64,000 nucleotides of DNA from Nocardioides lianchengensis (GCF_900101465.1 NZ_FMZM01000014.1:1-64000); one strand, 5' to 3'. Positions 51,730-60,001 are shown, counted from the first letter of the stretch. Translations and numbers: made by a program. Notes: a model not told the origin generated them from the letters alone.

Positions 51730-52176
51730 TCAAACGCCGCATCGGGGATCTCCCCGGCCCGCCACGCGCTCGCCCCTGACCCGCCACCACGCGTAGCCGA
51801 CCAGGGCGAGCGCCACGGCCCCCGACAGGAGCTGCCCGACGCCGCTCCACACGCCGCCGGGCAGCCAGGTCCAGGCGGGAAGCACCCACCAGTCCGGCCG
51901 CGGCGGCGCCCACAGCCAGAGCACCCCCGAGGCCCCGAGCAGCGCCGTGACGAGGACGGTCCAGAAGGTCCGCCAGGGCGTCCGTACGCCGACCCGCGCG
52001 CCCGCCCAGGCGCGCACCTTGACCTGGTCGACCCGCCGCTCCGCCCACGCGTAGTGCTCCGCCAGGATCGCCAGACCCGCGGCCAGGAGCAGCAGCCCCG
52101 GGCCGGGCAGCGGGAAGAGGATCACGCCGCCGATCGTGAGGACCCAGCCGAGCCCCTGCATCGCCGTACGCCGCAC
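51730..52176 (-). CDS. PGPGW-motif membrane protein, tandem paralogue
   Basis: A 148-residue protein of the same layout as its downstream neighbour: GWVLTIGGVILFPLPGPGLLLLAAGLAIL, HYAWAERRVDQVK, two more hydrophobic helices (TVLVTALLGASGVLWLWAPP; GQLLSGAVALALVGYAWW) and a short Arg-rich tail instead of the acidic one. The two are probably a duplication and 22 bp apart, so co-transcribed. GTG at 52176; no strong ribosome-binding site. Confidence 0.8.
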   Translation of the reverse strand: MRRTAMQGLGWVLTIGGVILFPLPGPGLLLLAAGLAILAEHYAWAERRVDQVKVRAWAGARVGVRTPWRTFWTVLVTALLGASGVLWLWAPPRPDWWVLPAWTWLPGGVWSGVGQLLSGAVALALVGYAWWRVRGERVAGRGDPRCGV

Positions 52177-52196
52177 CTCGGCGACGGTGGCACGGC

Positions 52197-52703
52197 TCAG
52201 TGACCGGCAGGTGAACCGAACTGCGCGACGTAGGCGCGGCCCTCGTCCGAGAGGTTCCCGTGCGCCTCGGCGACCGCGGCCCAGCGCATCGACATCCTCA
52301 TGAACCGCAGCGGGTTGTAGACGTCCTCCTCGCGGCTGAACATCCCGTCGCCGGCGTAGGTCATGATCGTCAGGTTCGACTCCTCGTGCACCGAGCCGTC
52401 GCCGGGGTCCGGCATCAGGTTGCGCACCTCGCAGATCAGCCGCGACGTGGACTCGTCGACCACCAACCAGGCCAGCGGGAACCCGGTCATCACCCCGCCC
52501 GGGAACGACGTCATGGTCCGCGTCGACCAGGCCCGGATCTCCTCCCGCCCGCGGAAGGTGCCGAAGGCGTGCTCGACGTACGTCGCATCCTCGGTGAACA
52601 GGTCCGCGAACCCGTGCCAGTCCCCCGACGACGCGAAGCCCTCGACGTGCCCGTGGAAGACGGCGTACGCCTCCTCGATCTCCACTGCGCTGAACCCGCT
52701 CAC
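52197..52703 (-). CDS. SnoaL-like / nuclear-transport-factor-2-fold protein
   Basis: A 168-residue protein of the NTF2-like superfamily, which includes polyketide cyclases, limonene-epoxide hydrolases and many uncharacterised small enzymes or binding proteins. Recognisable are the N-terminal AYAVFHGHVEGFASSGDWHGFADLFTEDATYVEHAFGTFRGREEI and the later ESNLTIMTYAGDGMFSREEDVYNP. A reaction cannot be assigned. ATG at 52703. Immediately precedes the PGPGW pair on the same strand. Confidence 0.8.
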   Translation of the reverse strand: MSGFSAVEIEEAYAVFHGHVEGFASSGDWHGFADLFTEDATYVEHAFGTFRGREEIRAWSTRTMTSFPGGVMTGFPLAWLVVDESTSRLICEVRNLMPDPGDGSVHEESNLTIMTYAGDGMFSREEDVYNPLRFMRMSMRWAAVAEAHGNLSDEGRAYVAQFGSPAGH

Positions 52704-52788
52704 CGGCCCATCACAGCAGGAGTACGGCGCCCCGCTACCGGGCCGCCCCGGTGACCAGGACCTCGTGCCGGTCGCCTCGTTGGTGGCC

Positions 52789-53601
52789 TCAGGCGGCCGG
52801 CGCGGCGCAGGTCGTCGCGTAGCCCGGCGTCCCCGCCCGGTCGTACGACGGCAGCACGTCGGCCCGCACCAGCGCGTCGACCACGTGGCGGGCGACGACG
52901 AGCTCGCCGAGCGCGTTCGGGTGGATGCCGTCGAAGGAGTGCACGACGGGGTCCCAGGCGGGGCAGGGCCCGCTGACGACCCGCGCCACCTCCACCCGGC
53001 GGTCGCTGCGGGCGATCTCGCGCAGCAGCTCGTCGTACCGCGTCCGGCGGACGTTGCGCCGGGACGAGCCGGGACGGGCGGCGAAGGTGACCTCGTTGAG
53101 CACCACCCGCACGTCCGGGTCGACCGCCCACACGCGGTCGAGGTAGGCCCGGGCCCGCGCGGCGGTCCGGGCCGGGGAGGCGACCTTGACGTCGTTGAAG
53201 CCGAGGCCGAGCACGATCACGTCGGGTCGGAGGTGCCGGACGAGCGCCCGGACCCGGGGCAGGTGGTCGGCGTACGTCGTCCCGCCCTTGGCGGCGTGCC
53301 ACGGCTGGAAGCCGTGGTCGGTCAGCGCGTAGCCGTCACCCCCGCGCCGCCCGGTGGTGGTCCCGACGAACCGCGCCCGCACCCCGGCGTCCTGGAACTG
53401 GCGCCAGACCCAGTAGCGGTACGACGTGTCGCCGCTGCGGCCCGCGGTGATCGAGTCGCCGACGAACAGGACCCGGACCGGCGGGGTCGGCGTGAGCTCG
53501 GGCCCGACCGGGATCCGCTCGTTCCAGGGCTGGGCCTCGGCGCTGACCGGCACGGCGAGCCCGACGAGCAGGAGCAGCAGGACGACGACGCGTGCCCTCA
53601 T
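52789..53601 (-). CDS. Secreted SGNH/GDSL-family hydrolase
   Basis: Exported esterase/lipase-like enzyme of 270 residues. A signal peptide (MRARVVVLLLLLVGLAVPVSA) precedes the catalytic domain, which has the GDSL-type block VLFVGDSITAGRSGDTSY (Ser nucleophile), a Gly at the second block, GLGFNDVKVASP (block III Asn) and SFDGIHPNALGE (block V Asp-x-x-His). Conserved block order and a lone C-terminal disulfide pair are plausible. ATG at 53601 is fixed by GGAGGAG six bases upstream rather than the in-frame start at 53646. Confidence 0.88.
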   Translation of the reverse strand: MRARVVVLLLLLVGLAVPVSAEAQPWNERIPVGPELTPTPPVRVLFVGDSITAGRSGDTSYRYWVWRQFQDAGVRARFVGTTTGRRGGDGYALTDHGFQPWHAAKGGTTYADHLPRVRALVRHLRPDVIVLGLGFNDVKVASPARTAARARAYLDRVWAVDPDVRVVLNEVTFAARPGSSRRNVRRTRYDELLREIARSDRRVEVARVVSGPCPAWDPVVHSFDGIHPNALGELVVARHVVDALVRADVLPSYDRAGTPGYATTCAAPAA

Positions 53602-53700
53602 CACCAGCTCCTCCCGTTCCGACATCGTGCGGAACGAGATCCTCACCCGAGGACCGGCCGGCGCGCCAGGAAACGGCGCAACCGGCCGGTGCCGATCAGG

Positions 53701-54696
53701 TCACACTCGCTCGGGCTCCTGCTCCTCGACCGGCTCGTCGGCGGCCCGCTTCGACGCGATGAGCGAGGTCGTCACCGTGACGGCGAGGATGCCGACGATC
53801 ACGCCCAGCGAGGCCAGCGTCGGGATCTCCGGCACCGACGACCAGGTCATGTGCGCCCAGTGCAGCGCCAGCTTCACGCCGATGAAGCCGAGGATCGCGG
53901 CCAGGCCGTAGGACAGGTGGACCAGCTTGGCCAGCGCCCCCTGCAGCACGAAGTAGAGCGCGCGCAGACCGAGCAGGGCGAAGGCGTTGGTGGCGAAGAC
54001 GAGATAGGGGTCGCCGGTGATGCCGTAGACGGCCGGCACCGAGTCGATCGCGAAGACCAGGTCGGTCGCGAAGACGGCCACGACCACGAGCGCGAGCGGG
54101 GTGAGGGCACGCTTGCCGTTCTGGATGACGGTCATCCGCGGGCCGTCGTACTCCTCGGTGACGGGCATGAACTTGCGCATCAGCTTGACCGAGCGCATCG
54201 ACGAGACGTCCTTCTCGTCGTGGTCGTGCCCGGAGATCGCGTCCTTGAGCAGCTTCACGCCGGTGGCCAGCAGGATCAGGCCGAAGACCAGGAACACCCA
54301 GTCGAACGCCGACAGCGCCGCCGCGCCGAGCGCGATGAAGATGCCGCGCAGCACCAGCGCGCCGACGATGCCGTAGAGCAGCACCCGCTGCTGGAGCGCC
54401 GCCGGTACGGCGAAGGCCGCGAGCAGCAGCATGAACACGAACAGGTTGTCCACGCTCAGCGTCTTCTCGACCAGGTAGCCGGTGTAGTACTCGACCCCCC
54501 GGTCGCTGCCGTGCTGGGCCCAGATGTAGCCGCCGAAGGCGAGCGGCAGGGCGACGTAGAACGCCGACCACGCGAGCGCCTCCTTCATCGAGACCTCGTG
54601 CGGCTTGCGGGTCGCGATGAAGTCGACGACGAGCAGGACGACGACGAGGCCGATGGTGACCGCCCACAGGGTGGGCGTTCCGATGGTGTCGAGCAT
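53701..54696 (-). CDS. TerC-family membrane protein, Mn-riboswitch controlled
   Basis: Membrane protein of 331 residues with nine to ten helices. TerC features: LVVDFIATRKPHEVSMKEALAWSAFYVALPL, VEKTLSVDNLFVFMLLLAAFAVP, VFATDLVFAIDSVPAVYGITGDPYLVFATNAFALLGLRALYFVL. Members (for example MeeF/MeeY and Alx) export Mn2+ or supply it to exported enzymes. ATG at 54696 with GAGGAG 4 nt upstream; the same bases pair in the riboswitch platform at 54703-54726. The yybP-ykoY riboswitch before it supports a manganese role. Confidence 0.93.
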   Translation of the reverse strand: MLDTIGTPTLWAVTIGLVVVLLVVDFIATRKPHEVSMKEALAWSAFYVALPLAFGGYIWAQHGSDRGVEYYTGYLVEKTLSVDNLFVFMLLLAAFAVPAALQQRVLLYGIVGALVLRGIFIALGAAALSAFDWVFLVFGLILLATGVKLLKDAISGHDHDEKDVSSMRSVKLMRKFMPVTEEYDGPRMTVIQNGKRALTPLALVVVAVFATDLVFAIDSVPAVYGITGDPYLVFATNAFALLGLRALYFVLQGALAKLVHLSYGLAAILGFIGVKLALHWAHMTWSSVPEIPTLASLGVIVGILAVTVTTSLIASKRAADEPVEEQEPERV

Positions 54697-54702
54697 GGGT
54701 CT

Positions 54703-54726
54703 CCTCAAGCATCAGTGAGCTTGAGG
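54703..54726 (-). promoter_or_regulatory. Expression platform: Shine-Dalgarno-masking hairpin
   Basis: Read on the minus strand, CCTCAAGC and GCTTGAGG pair perfectly over 8 bp around an 8-nt loop, and the 3' arm contains the GAGGAG ribosome-binding site of the TerC gene. The 5' arm (CCTCA) is also the 3' strand of aptamer helix P1, so the two structures are mutually exclusive. This predicts that ligand binding, which stabilises P1, frees the ribosome-binding site: an ON switch. Confidence 0.65.
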
Positions 54727-54819
54727 TCTCCCCCACCCGTTTCCGAGGACGGGCGCCGCCCGGGTCGCTCGCGGGAGCGACGTACTGACCGGGCGGATCT
54801 TGGTGGGGTACTCCCCTCA
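54722..54819 (-). promoter_or_regulatory. yybP-ykoY manganese riboswitch aptamer
   Basis: On the minus strand, P1 is TGAGG/CCTCA (54815-54819 with 54722-54726). It closes the diagnostic internal loop GGGGAGTA (54809-54816) opposite GGGGGAGACC (54725-54734). P2 is CCCCACC/GGTGGGG (54802-54808 with 54731-54737). Two further helices follow: CCGCCCGG/CCGGGCGG (54756-54763 with 54789-54796) enclosing GTCGCTC/GAGCGAC, and CCCGT/ACGGG (54736-54740 with 54749-54753). This matches the GGGGAGUA...GGGGAGACC consensus of Mn2+-sensing riboswitches, which often precede TerC genes. Confidence 0.8.
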
Positions 54820-54881
54820 GCACCAGAGTAGTTGCCAGTTCAACCTGGGTCGAAACGGCGGCGATCTGGCAGCATGCGCGC

Positions 54882-55712
54882 GTGGCCACCGTCCTGCTCG
54901 TGATCGCGGTGTCGGTCGAGGGTGCGGCGACCATCACCCTGCTGGTGCTCTGGCTGGTCGGACGGCGCCGTCAGCAGCTGCTGCGCGAGGAGGTCGCCCG
55001 GCTGCGGACCCCGTCCGAGAAGCCGCCGCGCCGGCTGGTGCCGACCGGCCGCGAGGTCGTGAAGGGCGTCTGGGAGACCGCGGCCCTGGTCCGCGAGAAG
55101 GGCCTCGGCGGCGCGCTGCGCAGCTCGATCGACGACCTCGCCGGCTGGGCGCAGGTGGAGCGCCCCGACCTGGTCCGGCTGGCCGGGCCGAGTGGCAGCC
55201 TGTCGATCCTCTTCTCCGACATCGAGGGCTCGACGGCCCTCAACGAGCAGCTCGGCGACCAGCAGTGGGTGCGGCTGCTGGCCCGCCACGACCGCACGGT
55301 GCGCGCCCGGGTCGAGAAGTACGACGGCCACGTGGTCAAGACCCAGGGCGACGGCTTCATGGTGGCCTTCCCCGACCCCGAGCGGGCGACCCGCTGCGCG
55401 GTCAGCGTCCAGCGCGCCTTCGACCGCGGTCACCGCGGCGGCAAGCCCGACCTCCGGGTCCGGATCGGCATCCACCACGGCGACGTCGTCCACCGCGACA
55501 ACGACATCTTCGGCCGGCACGTCGCCCAGGCCGCCCGGGTCGCGGCCCAGGCCGCGGGCGCCGAGATCCTGGTCAGCGACACCGTCGTCGAGGCGCTCCG
55601 CGAGTACGACGACCTGGTGCTCGAGGAGCCCCGGACGGTGGAGCTGAAGGGGCTCAGCGGCGAGCACCTCGTGACGCCGGTCTTCTGGGGCGACCGCGGC
55701 GAGCCCGCCTGA
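54882..55712 (+). CDS. Membrane-anchored class III nucleotide cyclase
   Basis: Probable adenylate cyclase of 276 residues: one N-terminal transmembrane helix (residues 3-27), a basic linker, and a class III catalytic domain from about 103. Metal-binding Asp113 is in LFSDIEGSTALNE and Asp157 in TQGDGFMVAF; Lys153 and Asp208 fit adenine recognition. The Arg of the transition-state pair is present (Arg219 in GRHVAQAARVA), but the Asn expected four residues earlier is Ala215. This domain usually dimerises. GTG at 54882; divergent from the TerC gene. Confidence 0.85.
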   Translation: MATVLLVIAVSVEGAATITLLVLWLVGRRRQQLLREEVARLRTPSEKPPRRLVPTGREVVKGVWETAALVREKGLGGALRSSIDDLAGWAQVERPDLVRLAGPSGSLSILFSDIEGSTALNEQLGDQQWVRLLARHDRTVRARVEKYDGHVVKTQGDGFMVAFPDPERATRCAVSVQRAFDRGHRGGKPDLRVRIGIHHGDVVHRDNDIFGRHVAQAARVAAQAAGAEILVSDTVVEALREYDDLVLEEPRTVELKGLSGEHLVTPVFWGDRGEPA

Positions 55713-55733
55713 TCTCCGACCCTGTGGAGAGCC

Positions 55734-55769
55734 CCGCCGAGTCGGCGCACATGTGCGCCGACTCGGCGG
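55734..55769. terminator. 36-bp perfect palindrome, bidirectional terminator
   Basis: The whole 36-bp block equals its reverse complement (left half CCGCCGAGTCGGCGCACA). It lies between two convergent genes, 21 bp after the cyclase stop. It shares the outer arms GCCGAGTC/GACTCGGC with the palindrome at 41434-41464, which also separates convergent genes. Confidence 0.75.
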
Positions 55770-55785
55770 AGTCATCCACAAGCGG

Positions 55786-56178
55786 TCAGGAGCGGCCCTC
55801 GCGCAGGGCGGCGACGAGCTCGTCGTGCCGCTCCTGGGACTCGACGACCTGGCGGAGCAGCCACAGGCGCATCAGCTGCGACAGTGCGCCGGCGACGTAG
55901 AGGCCGACGCCGAGCACGGCGAGGGCGAGGAAGGCGGTCGCGAGGATCTGGGCGGAGACGCTGTCGCGGGTGTCCTCGTAGCCGAGCGAGAGCTGGTAGG
56001 CGACGAAGGCGCCCACGACGCCGACGATCATCGCCACCAGGCCGCCGGCCCTGACGGCCCCGTCGCGGGAGCCGCTGCCGGTCTTGAGCTTCTTCTCGGC
56101 GACGGCGGTCGTGAAGGTCTCGCTGCGCTTGCCGGGTCGGGCGCTCACGGTGGACTCCTGATCAGCGGTGGTGGTCAT
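55786..56178 (-). CDS. Small membrane protein after the liv-type transporter
   Basis: A 130-residue protein: about 45 hydrophilic residues, two transmembrane helices (VRAGGLVAMIVGVVGAFVAYQLSLG and ILATAFLALAVLGVGLYVAGAL) and a C-terminal amphipathic helix (WLLRQVVESQERHDELVAAL). No family recognised. It begins 6 bp downstream of the livF-type gene, on the same strand, so it is probably the last gene of the transporter operon; whether it is a subunit is unknown. ATG at 56178. Confidence 0.7.
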   Translation of the reverse strand: MTTTADQESTVSARPGKRSETFTTAVAEKKLKTGSGSRDGAVRAGGLVAMIVGVVGAFVAYQLSLGYEDTRDSVSAQILATAFLALAVLGVGLYVAGALSQLMRLWLLRQVVESQERHDELVAALREGRS

Positions 56179-56184
56179 GGGTCG

Positions 56185-56934
56185 TCATCCCCCCAGGTAG
56201 GTGGTGGACAGGTCGGCGTCGATCTCGGCCGGGGTGCCGACGGCGGCGATCCGACCGTGGAGCATCACGGCGGCCAGGTCGGCGATCGGCAGGACCGTCC
56301 GCGCGAACTGCTCGGCCACGAGCACGGAGATCCCCTCCTCCACCAGCTGGGCGACCGTGTCGTACATCTGGCTGACGATCATGGGCGCCAGGCCCATCGA
56401 CAGCTCGTCGAGGAGCAGCACCGCGGGATCGGTGGCCAGGGCGCGCGAGAGCGCGAGCATCTGCTGCTCGCCGCCCGACATCGAGCCGGCGAGCTGGTTG
56501 CGGCGGTCCTGCAGGATCGGGAAGCGGAAGTAGGCCCGCTCCTCGATCTGCTCGCGGGAGGCGCCGGTGCCGGTCGCGAGCCAGAGGTTCTCGCGGACCG
56601 TGAGGTTCGCGAACACGCCGCGGCCCTCGGGGATCAGGCAGACGCCCATCCCGGCGGCGGTCTCGGCGCTGATCCCGTTGACCTTCTGGCCGGCGTAGCG
56701 CAGCTCCCCGCCGGCCATCGGCAGCAGCCCCGCCGCGACCTTGACGGTCGTGGTCTTGCCGCCGCCGTTCGGACCCAGGAGCGCGACGACCTGGCCGGGG
56801 TGGACGGTGAGGTCGACCCCGTGCAGGACCTGGATCGGCCCGTACGCCGCCCGTACGCCGACCAGCTCGAGCACCGGCGGGATCGGCTCCGGCTCCACGG
56901 GCCCGGTCGCGCGGTCGGTCACGACGGACGTCAT
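56185..56934 (-). CDS. livF: Branched-chain-amino-acid-type ABC transporter ATPase (LivF)
   Basis: A 249-residue ATPase of the HAAT importer class. Walker A LLGPNGGGKTT (about 50-60; note Gly where Ala is common), signature MSGGEQQMLALSRAL and Walker B VLLLDELSMGLAP are all present, with the LivF-specific LIPEGRGVFANLTVRENL. It would hydrolyse ATP with LivG to drive uptake. The ATG at 56934 overlaps the stop of livG by 4 bp. Confidence 0.92.
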   Translation of the reverse strand: MTSVVTDRATGPVEPEPIPPVLELVGVRAAYGPIQVLHGVDLTVHPGQVVALLGPNGGGKTTTVKVAAGLLPMAGGELRYAGQKVNGISAETAAGMGVCLIPEGRGVFANLTVRENLWLATGTGASREQIEERAYFRFPILQDRRNQLAGSMSGGEQQMLALSRALATDPAVLLLDELSMGLAPMIVSQMYDTVAQLVEEGISVLVAEQFARTVLPIADLAAVMLHGRIAAVGTPAEIDADLSTTYLGG

Positions 56935-57692
56935 GCGAGCACCTCCCCGCCGATGTAGGCCGCGACGACCTCGGGCGAGGCCTGGACCTCGGCCGGGGTG
57001 CCGGAGGCGATCAGCCGGCCCTGGTCGAGGACGTGGATGGTGCTGCAGAGCTTCATGACCAGCGGCAGGTCGTGCTCGACCAGGCAGATGCCGAGCCCGG
57101 TCGCGGCCAGGCCGGCGAGCATCTCGGCGAACTCGTCGGTCTCGTGCTCGGTCTGCCCCGAGGCGGGCTCGTCGAGGAGCAGCAGCCGGGGCTTGGTCAT
57201 CAGCGCCCGGGCCACCTCGACCACGCGCGCCCGGCCGGTCGGGATGTCCGAGACCTCCCGGTCGGCGATCGGGGTCAGCCCGGTCAGCTCGAGGAGCCGG
57301 TCGGTCTCGGCCTCGACGTCGATCGAGCCGCCGCGGAAGCGCCGGCCCGCGTTCACGATGTCGCCCGCCACCCGCACGTTGTCGCGGACGCTGAGGGTCA
57401 GGAACAGCTCGAGCCGCTGGAAGGTCCGGGCGATCCCGAGCGCCGCGCGCTTGGCGACCGGCCGGCCGGTGATGTCGGTGCCGTCGAGCAGCACCCGGCC
57501 CGAGGTCGGCCGCTGCATCCCGGTGACGGTGTTGAAGAGCGTCGTCTTGCCGGCACCGTTCGGGCCGATCAGCCCGGTCACGCAGCCGGGCGCGACGCTC
57601 AGGCTGACGTCGTCGACGGCCGTGTTGCCGCCGAAGCGCACGGTGATGCCGCGGGTCTCCAGGAGCGGTGCGCCTCCGGATGGCTCAGACAC
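56931..57692 (-). CDS. livG: Branched-chain-amino-acid-type ABC transporter ATPase (LivG)
   Basis: A 253-residue ATPase. Walker A is LIGPNGAGKTTLFNTVTG (about 37-50), the LivG hallmark GIARTFQRLELFLTLSVRDNV follows, and Walker B is LLLLDEPASGQTEHETDEF. The usual LSYGxQ signature is changed to DIPTGRARVVEVARAL, which still contains the VEVARAL helix; the first half of the signature looks divergent. ATG at 57692 lies inside the end of the fused permease gene (8-bp overlap). Confidence 0.92.
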   Translation of the reverse strand: MSEPSGGAPLLETRGITVRFGGNTAVDDVSLSVAPGCVTGLIGPNGAGKTTLFNTVTGMQRPTSGRVLLDGTDITGRPVAKRAALGIARTFQRLELFLTLSVRDNVRVAGDIVNAGRRFRGGSIDVEAETDRLLELTGLTPIADREVSDIPTGRARVVEVARALMTKPRLLLLDEPASGQTEHETDEFAEMLAGLAATGLGICLVEHDLPLVMKLCSTIHVLDQGRLIASGTPAEVQASPEVVAAYIGGEVLA

Positions 57693-59973
57693 GGGTCGCC
57701 TCCAGGTCGGACGGAGTCTCGTCGAGGGCGGGCAGGGCCCGGGCCGGCAGGCCCAGGTAGGTGTCGAGGTCGTAGCGCTCCTCGGGGTCCAGCGGACCGT
57801 CGAGCGCCCGCAGCTCCGGCGGTACGACGGCCGCGCGGGAGCGGTGCTCGGCGAGCTCGGACTCGGTCAGCACCCGCTCCGGCATCCAGATCCGGCCGAG
57901 CACCGGCAACAGCACGACCACACAGAAGATCCCGATCGCGAAGCTCCAGTCGCCGATCACCTCGACCCAGTTCAACCCCAGCAGCACCAGGCCCGCCGCG
58001 ACGCCGACGTACAGCACCGGGCGGGCGTTGCGCAGCGGCCGGTAGGACTCGCAGATGTCGTTGACGATGCCGCTGGGGTTGCGGTTGACGCCGATGCCGG
58101 TCAGCGCGATGGCGATCGCGAAGACGTGGCTCAGCGAGCCGAACAGGCCGGCGTACATGTCGCTGCCGGCCTCGAGGTTGCCGAACGTGCCGTTGATCAG
58201 CGAGAAGCCCATGCCGACCATGAACCCGCCGAAGAGCGCCCCGCTGACGTAGCTGACCCCGCCGACCACGGTGAGCATCACCAGGGCCAGGCTGGCGACG
58301 ATGAGGAAGTTGTCGGGCGCCACCGAGCCGACCGCGGAGGCCATCAGGATGCAGCCCAGGCCGGCGATCGCGGCGGAGAGCATGAAGACGCTGAGCTTGA
58401 GCCGGACCAGCGACTGGCCGAGCATCGCGGCCGCGGCCGGGCTGTCCTTCATCGCGGCCAGGCGCCGGCCGTAGCCGCTGTTGCGCAGCGCCACCAGGGC
58501 GACCCCGAGCACGGCGAACAGGACGGCGAGGGCCATCAGGAAGGTCGCCTCGTCGTCGAGGTCGAGCGGGCCGGCGTCGAGGTGCGGCATCGCGATGACC
58601 GCCGCCGGGAAGATCGTGTTCTCCCCCCAGATCGGCCAGTCCCGTGGGGTGACCTCACTGAGCACCAGCGTCGAGACCAGGCCGCCGAAGGCCATCGTGG
58701 CCAGCGCGAGGTAGAGGCCGCGCAGGCGCAGCGCGGGCAGCGCGACCAGCCCGCCCACCAGGGCGGCGGCGACGGTGCCGATGAGCAGGCCCTTCCAGGC
58801 CAGCGTGGCGTCGAGACCGGTGCCGGAGACGCCGGTGTGGTAGGCCACGATCACCGCGATCGCCCCGAAGCTCAGCGGGACCAGGTTGATCTCGCCGGCG
58901 TACCCGGTCAGCGGGACCAGGGACAGCGCGATGATCGAGAACGCGAGCGCGGCGGTCCAGGGCCCGAGCATCAGCGGGTTCGCGATCTTGGTGATCACGA
59001 ACATGATGGCCACGAAGGCCACCGCCCAGCCGGCGGCGAACCGCACCGACGGCACCCGGGTCCGTTCCCGGGTGCGCTGCTGGGCGCCGCGGAGCCGGTC
59101 CTGGGGCAGCACCAGCAGCACCAGGAAGAGCACAATCATCGGCAGCGCGGTCTTGACGTTGCCGATCCAGTCCCAGTCGGTCGGCGCGTAGCCCAGCAGG
59201 TACGTCGAGGCGAGGCCCAGGAACAGCGCGCCCACGAAGGTGCGCGGGATGCTCCGCAGCCGGCCGAACATGGCGGCCGCGAAGGTGTCGATCACCAGCA
59301 GCGTCAGGGTGTTGGCCTCCAGCGAGCCGCCCGCGACGGGGGTGACCAGCACGCCCGCGAGGGCCGCCAGCGACGCGCCGACCGCCCAGGACGCCATCGC
59401 GACCCGGTCGGGGTTGTAGCCGTTGAGGCGCAGCAGGTCGGGGTCGTCGACGACCGCGCGCATGGTGACGCCGACCCGGCTGCGGGTGAACAGCAGCCGC
59501 AGGCCGATCGCGAGCGCCGCGGCCGCGACCAGGCAGAGCAGCTCGTGGTAGCGGATCCGCACCCCGAGCAGCTCGAACGACGTCGAGTTGCCCCACAGCA
59601 TCGCCACGCTGCGGGCCTCGGTCGGGTTCCAGATCCACTGCGACAGCGAGACCATGCCGAGCAGCACGGCCACGGTCACGACGACCTTGGTCACCTCGGC
59701 GACGTCGCGAAGGCCGTGCATCAGCGTCTTGTGGAGCAGCACGCCGGTGAGCGGCCCGAAGACCAGCACCACCAGCACGAACGCGACCGGCACGGGCAGG
59801 CCCCAGCCCACGCTCAGCTGCCAGTACAGGAACGCCGACAGCATCGCCTGCGCGCCGTGCGCGAAGTTGAACACGCCGGACGTGGTGTAGGTGAGCACCA
59901 GTCCGGAGGCGGCGATCGCGTAGACCGCGCCCATCACCAGTCCGACCAGCGTGTAGGTCAGGAACAGGTCCAC
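57685..59973 (-). CDS. Fused LivH-LivM ABC transporter permease
   Basis: Membrane permease of 762 residues in which the two subunits are one polypeptide. The first 290 residues are LivH-like (LVGLVMGAVYAIAASGLVLTYTTSGVFNFAHGAQAML), the middle starts LivM-like at about residue 340 (LTGYAGEINLVPLSFGAIAVIVAYH) with the ABC-coupling ARNSGYGRRLAAMKDSPAAAAMLG loop later. The final 90 residues form a hydrophilic tail. ATG at 59973. Separated from the substrate-binding-protein gene by 82 bp containing a very stable hairpin. Confidence 0.92.
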   Translation of the reverse strand: MDLFLTYTLVGLVMGAVYAIAASGLVLTYTTSGVFNFAHGAQAMLSAFLYWQLSVGWGLPVPVAFVLVVLVFGPLTGVLLHKTLMHGLRDVAEVTKVVVTVAVLLGMVSLSQWIWNPTEARSVAMLWGNSTSFELLGVRIRYHELLCLVAAAALAIGLRLLFTRSRVGVTMRAVVDDPDLLRLNGYNPDRVAMASWAVGASLAALAGVLVTPVAGGSLEANTLTLLVIDTFAAAMFGRLRSIPRTFVGALFLGLASTYLLGYAPTDWDWIGNVKTALPMIVLFLVLLVLPQDRLRGAQQRTRERTRVPSVRFAAGWAVAFVAIMFVITKIANPLMLGPWTAALAFSIIALSLVPLTGYAGEINLVPLSFGAIAVIVAYHTGVSGTGLDATLAWKGLLIGTVAAALVGGLVALPALRLRGLYLALATMAFGGLVSTLVLSEVTPRDWPIWGENTIFPAAVIAMPHLDAGPLDLDDEATFLMALAVLFAVLGVALVALRNSGYGRRLAAMKDSPAAAAMLGQSLVRLKLSVFMLSAAIAGLGCILMASAVGSVAPDNFLIVASLALVMLTVVGGVSYVSGALFGGFMVGMGFSLINGTFGNLEAGSDMYAGLFGSLSHVFAIAIALTGIGVNRNPSGIVNDICESYRPLRNARPVLYVGVAAGLVLLGLNWVEVIGDWSFAIGIFCVVVLLPVLGRIWMPERVLTESELAEHRSRAAVVPPELRALDGPLDPEERYDLDTYLGLPARALPALDETPSDLEATRV

Positions 59974-60001
59974 GACGTCCCTCCCCAGGAACTGCGGTGG
60001 T

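Noticed and set aside
55713..55733. Possible small gene before the 36-bp palindrome
   Set aside because: Too short and without start or ribosome-binding site; it is flanking sequence of the terminator.
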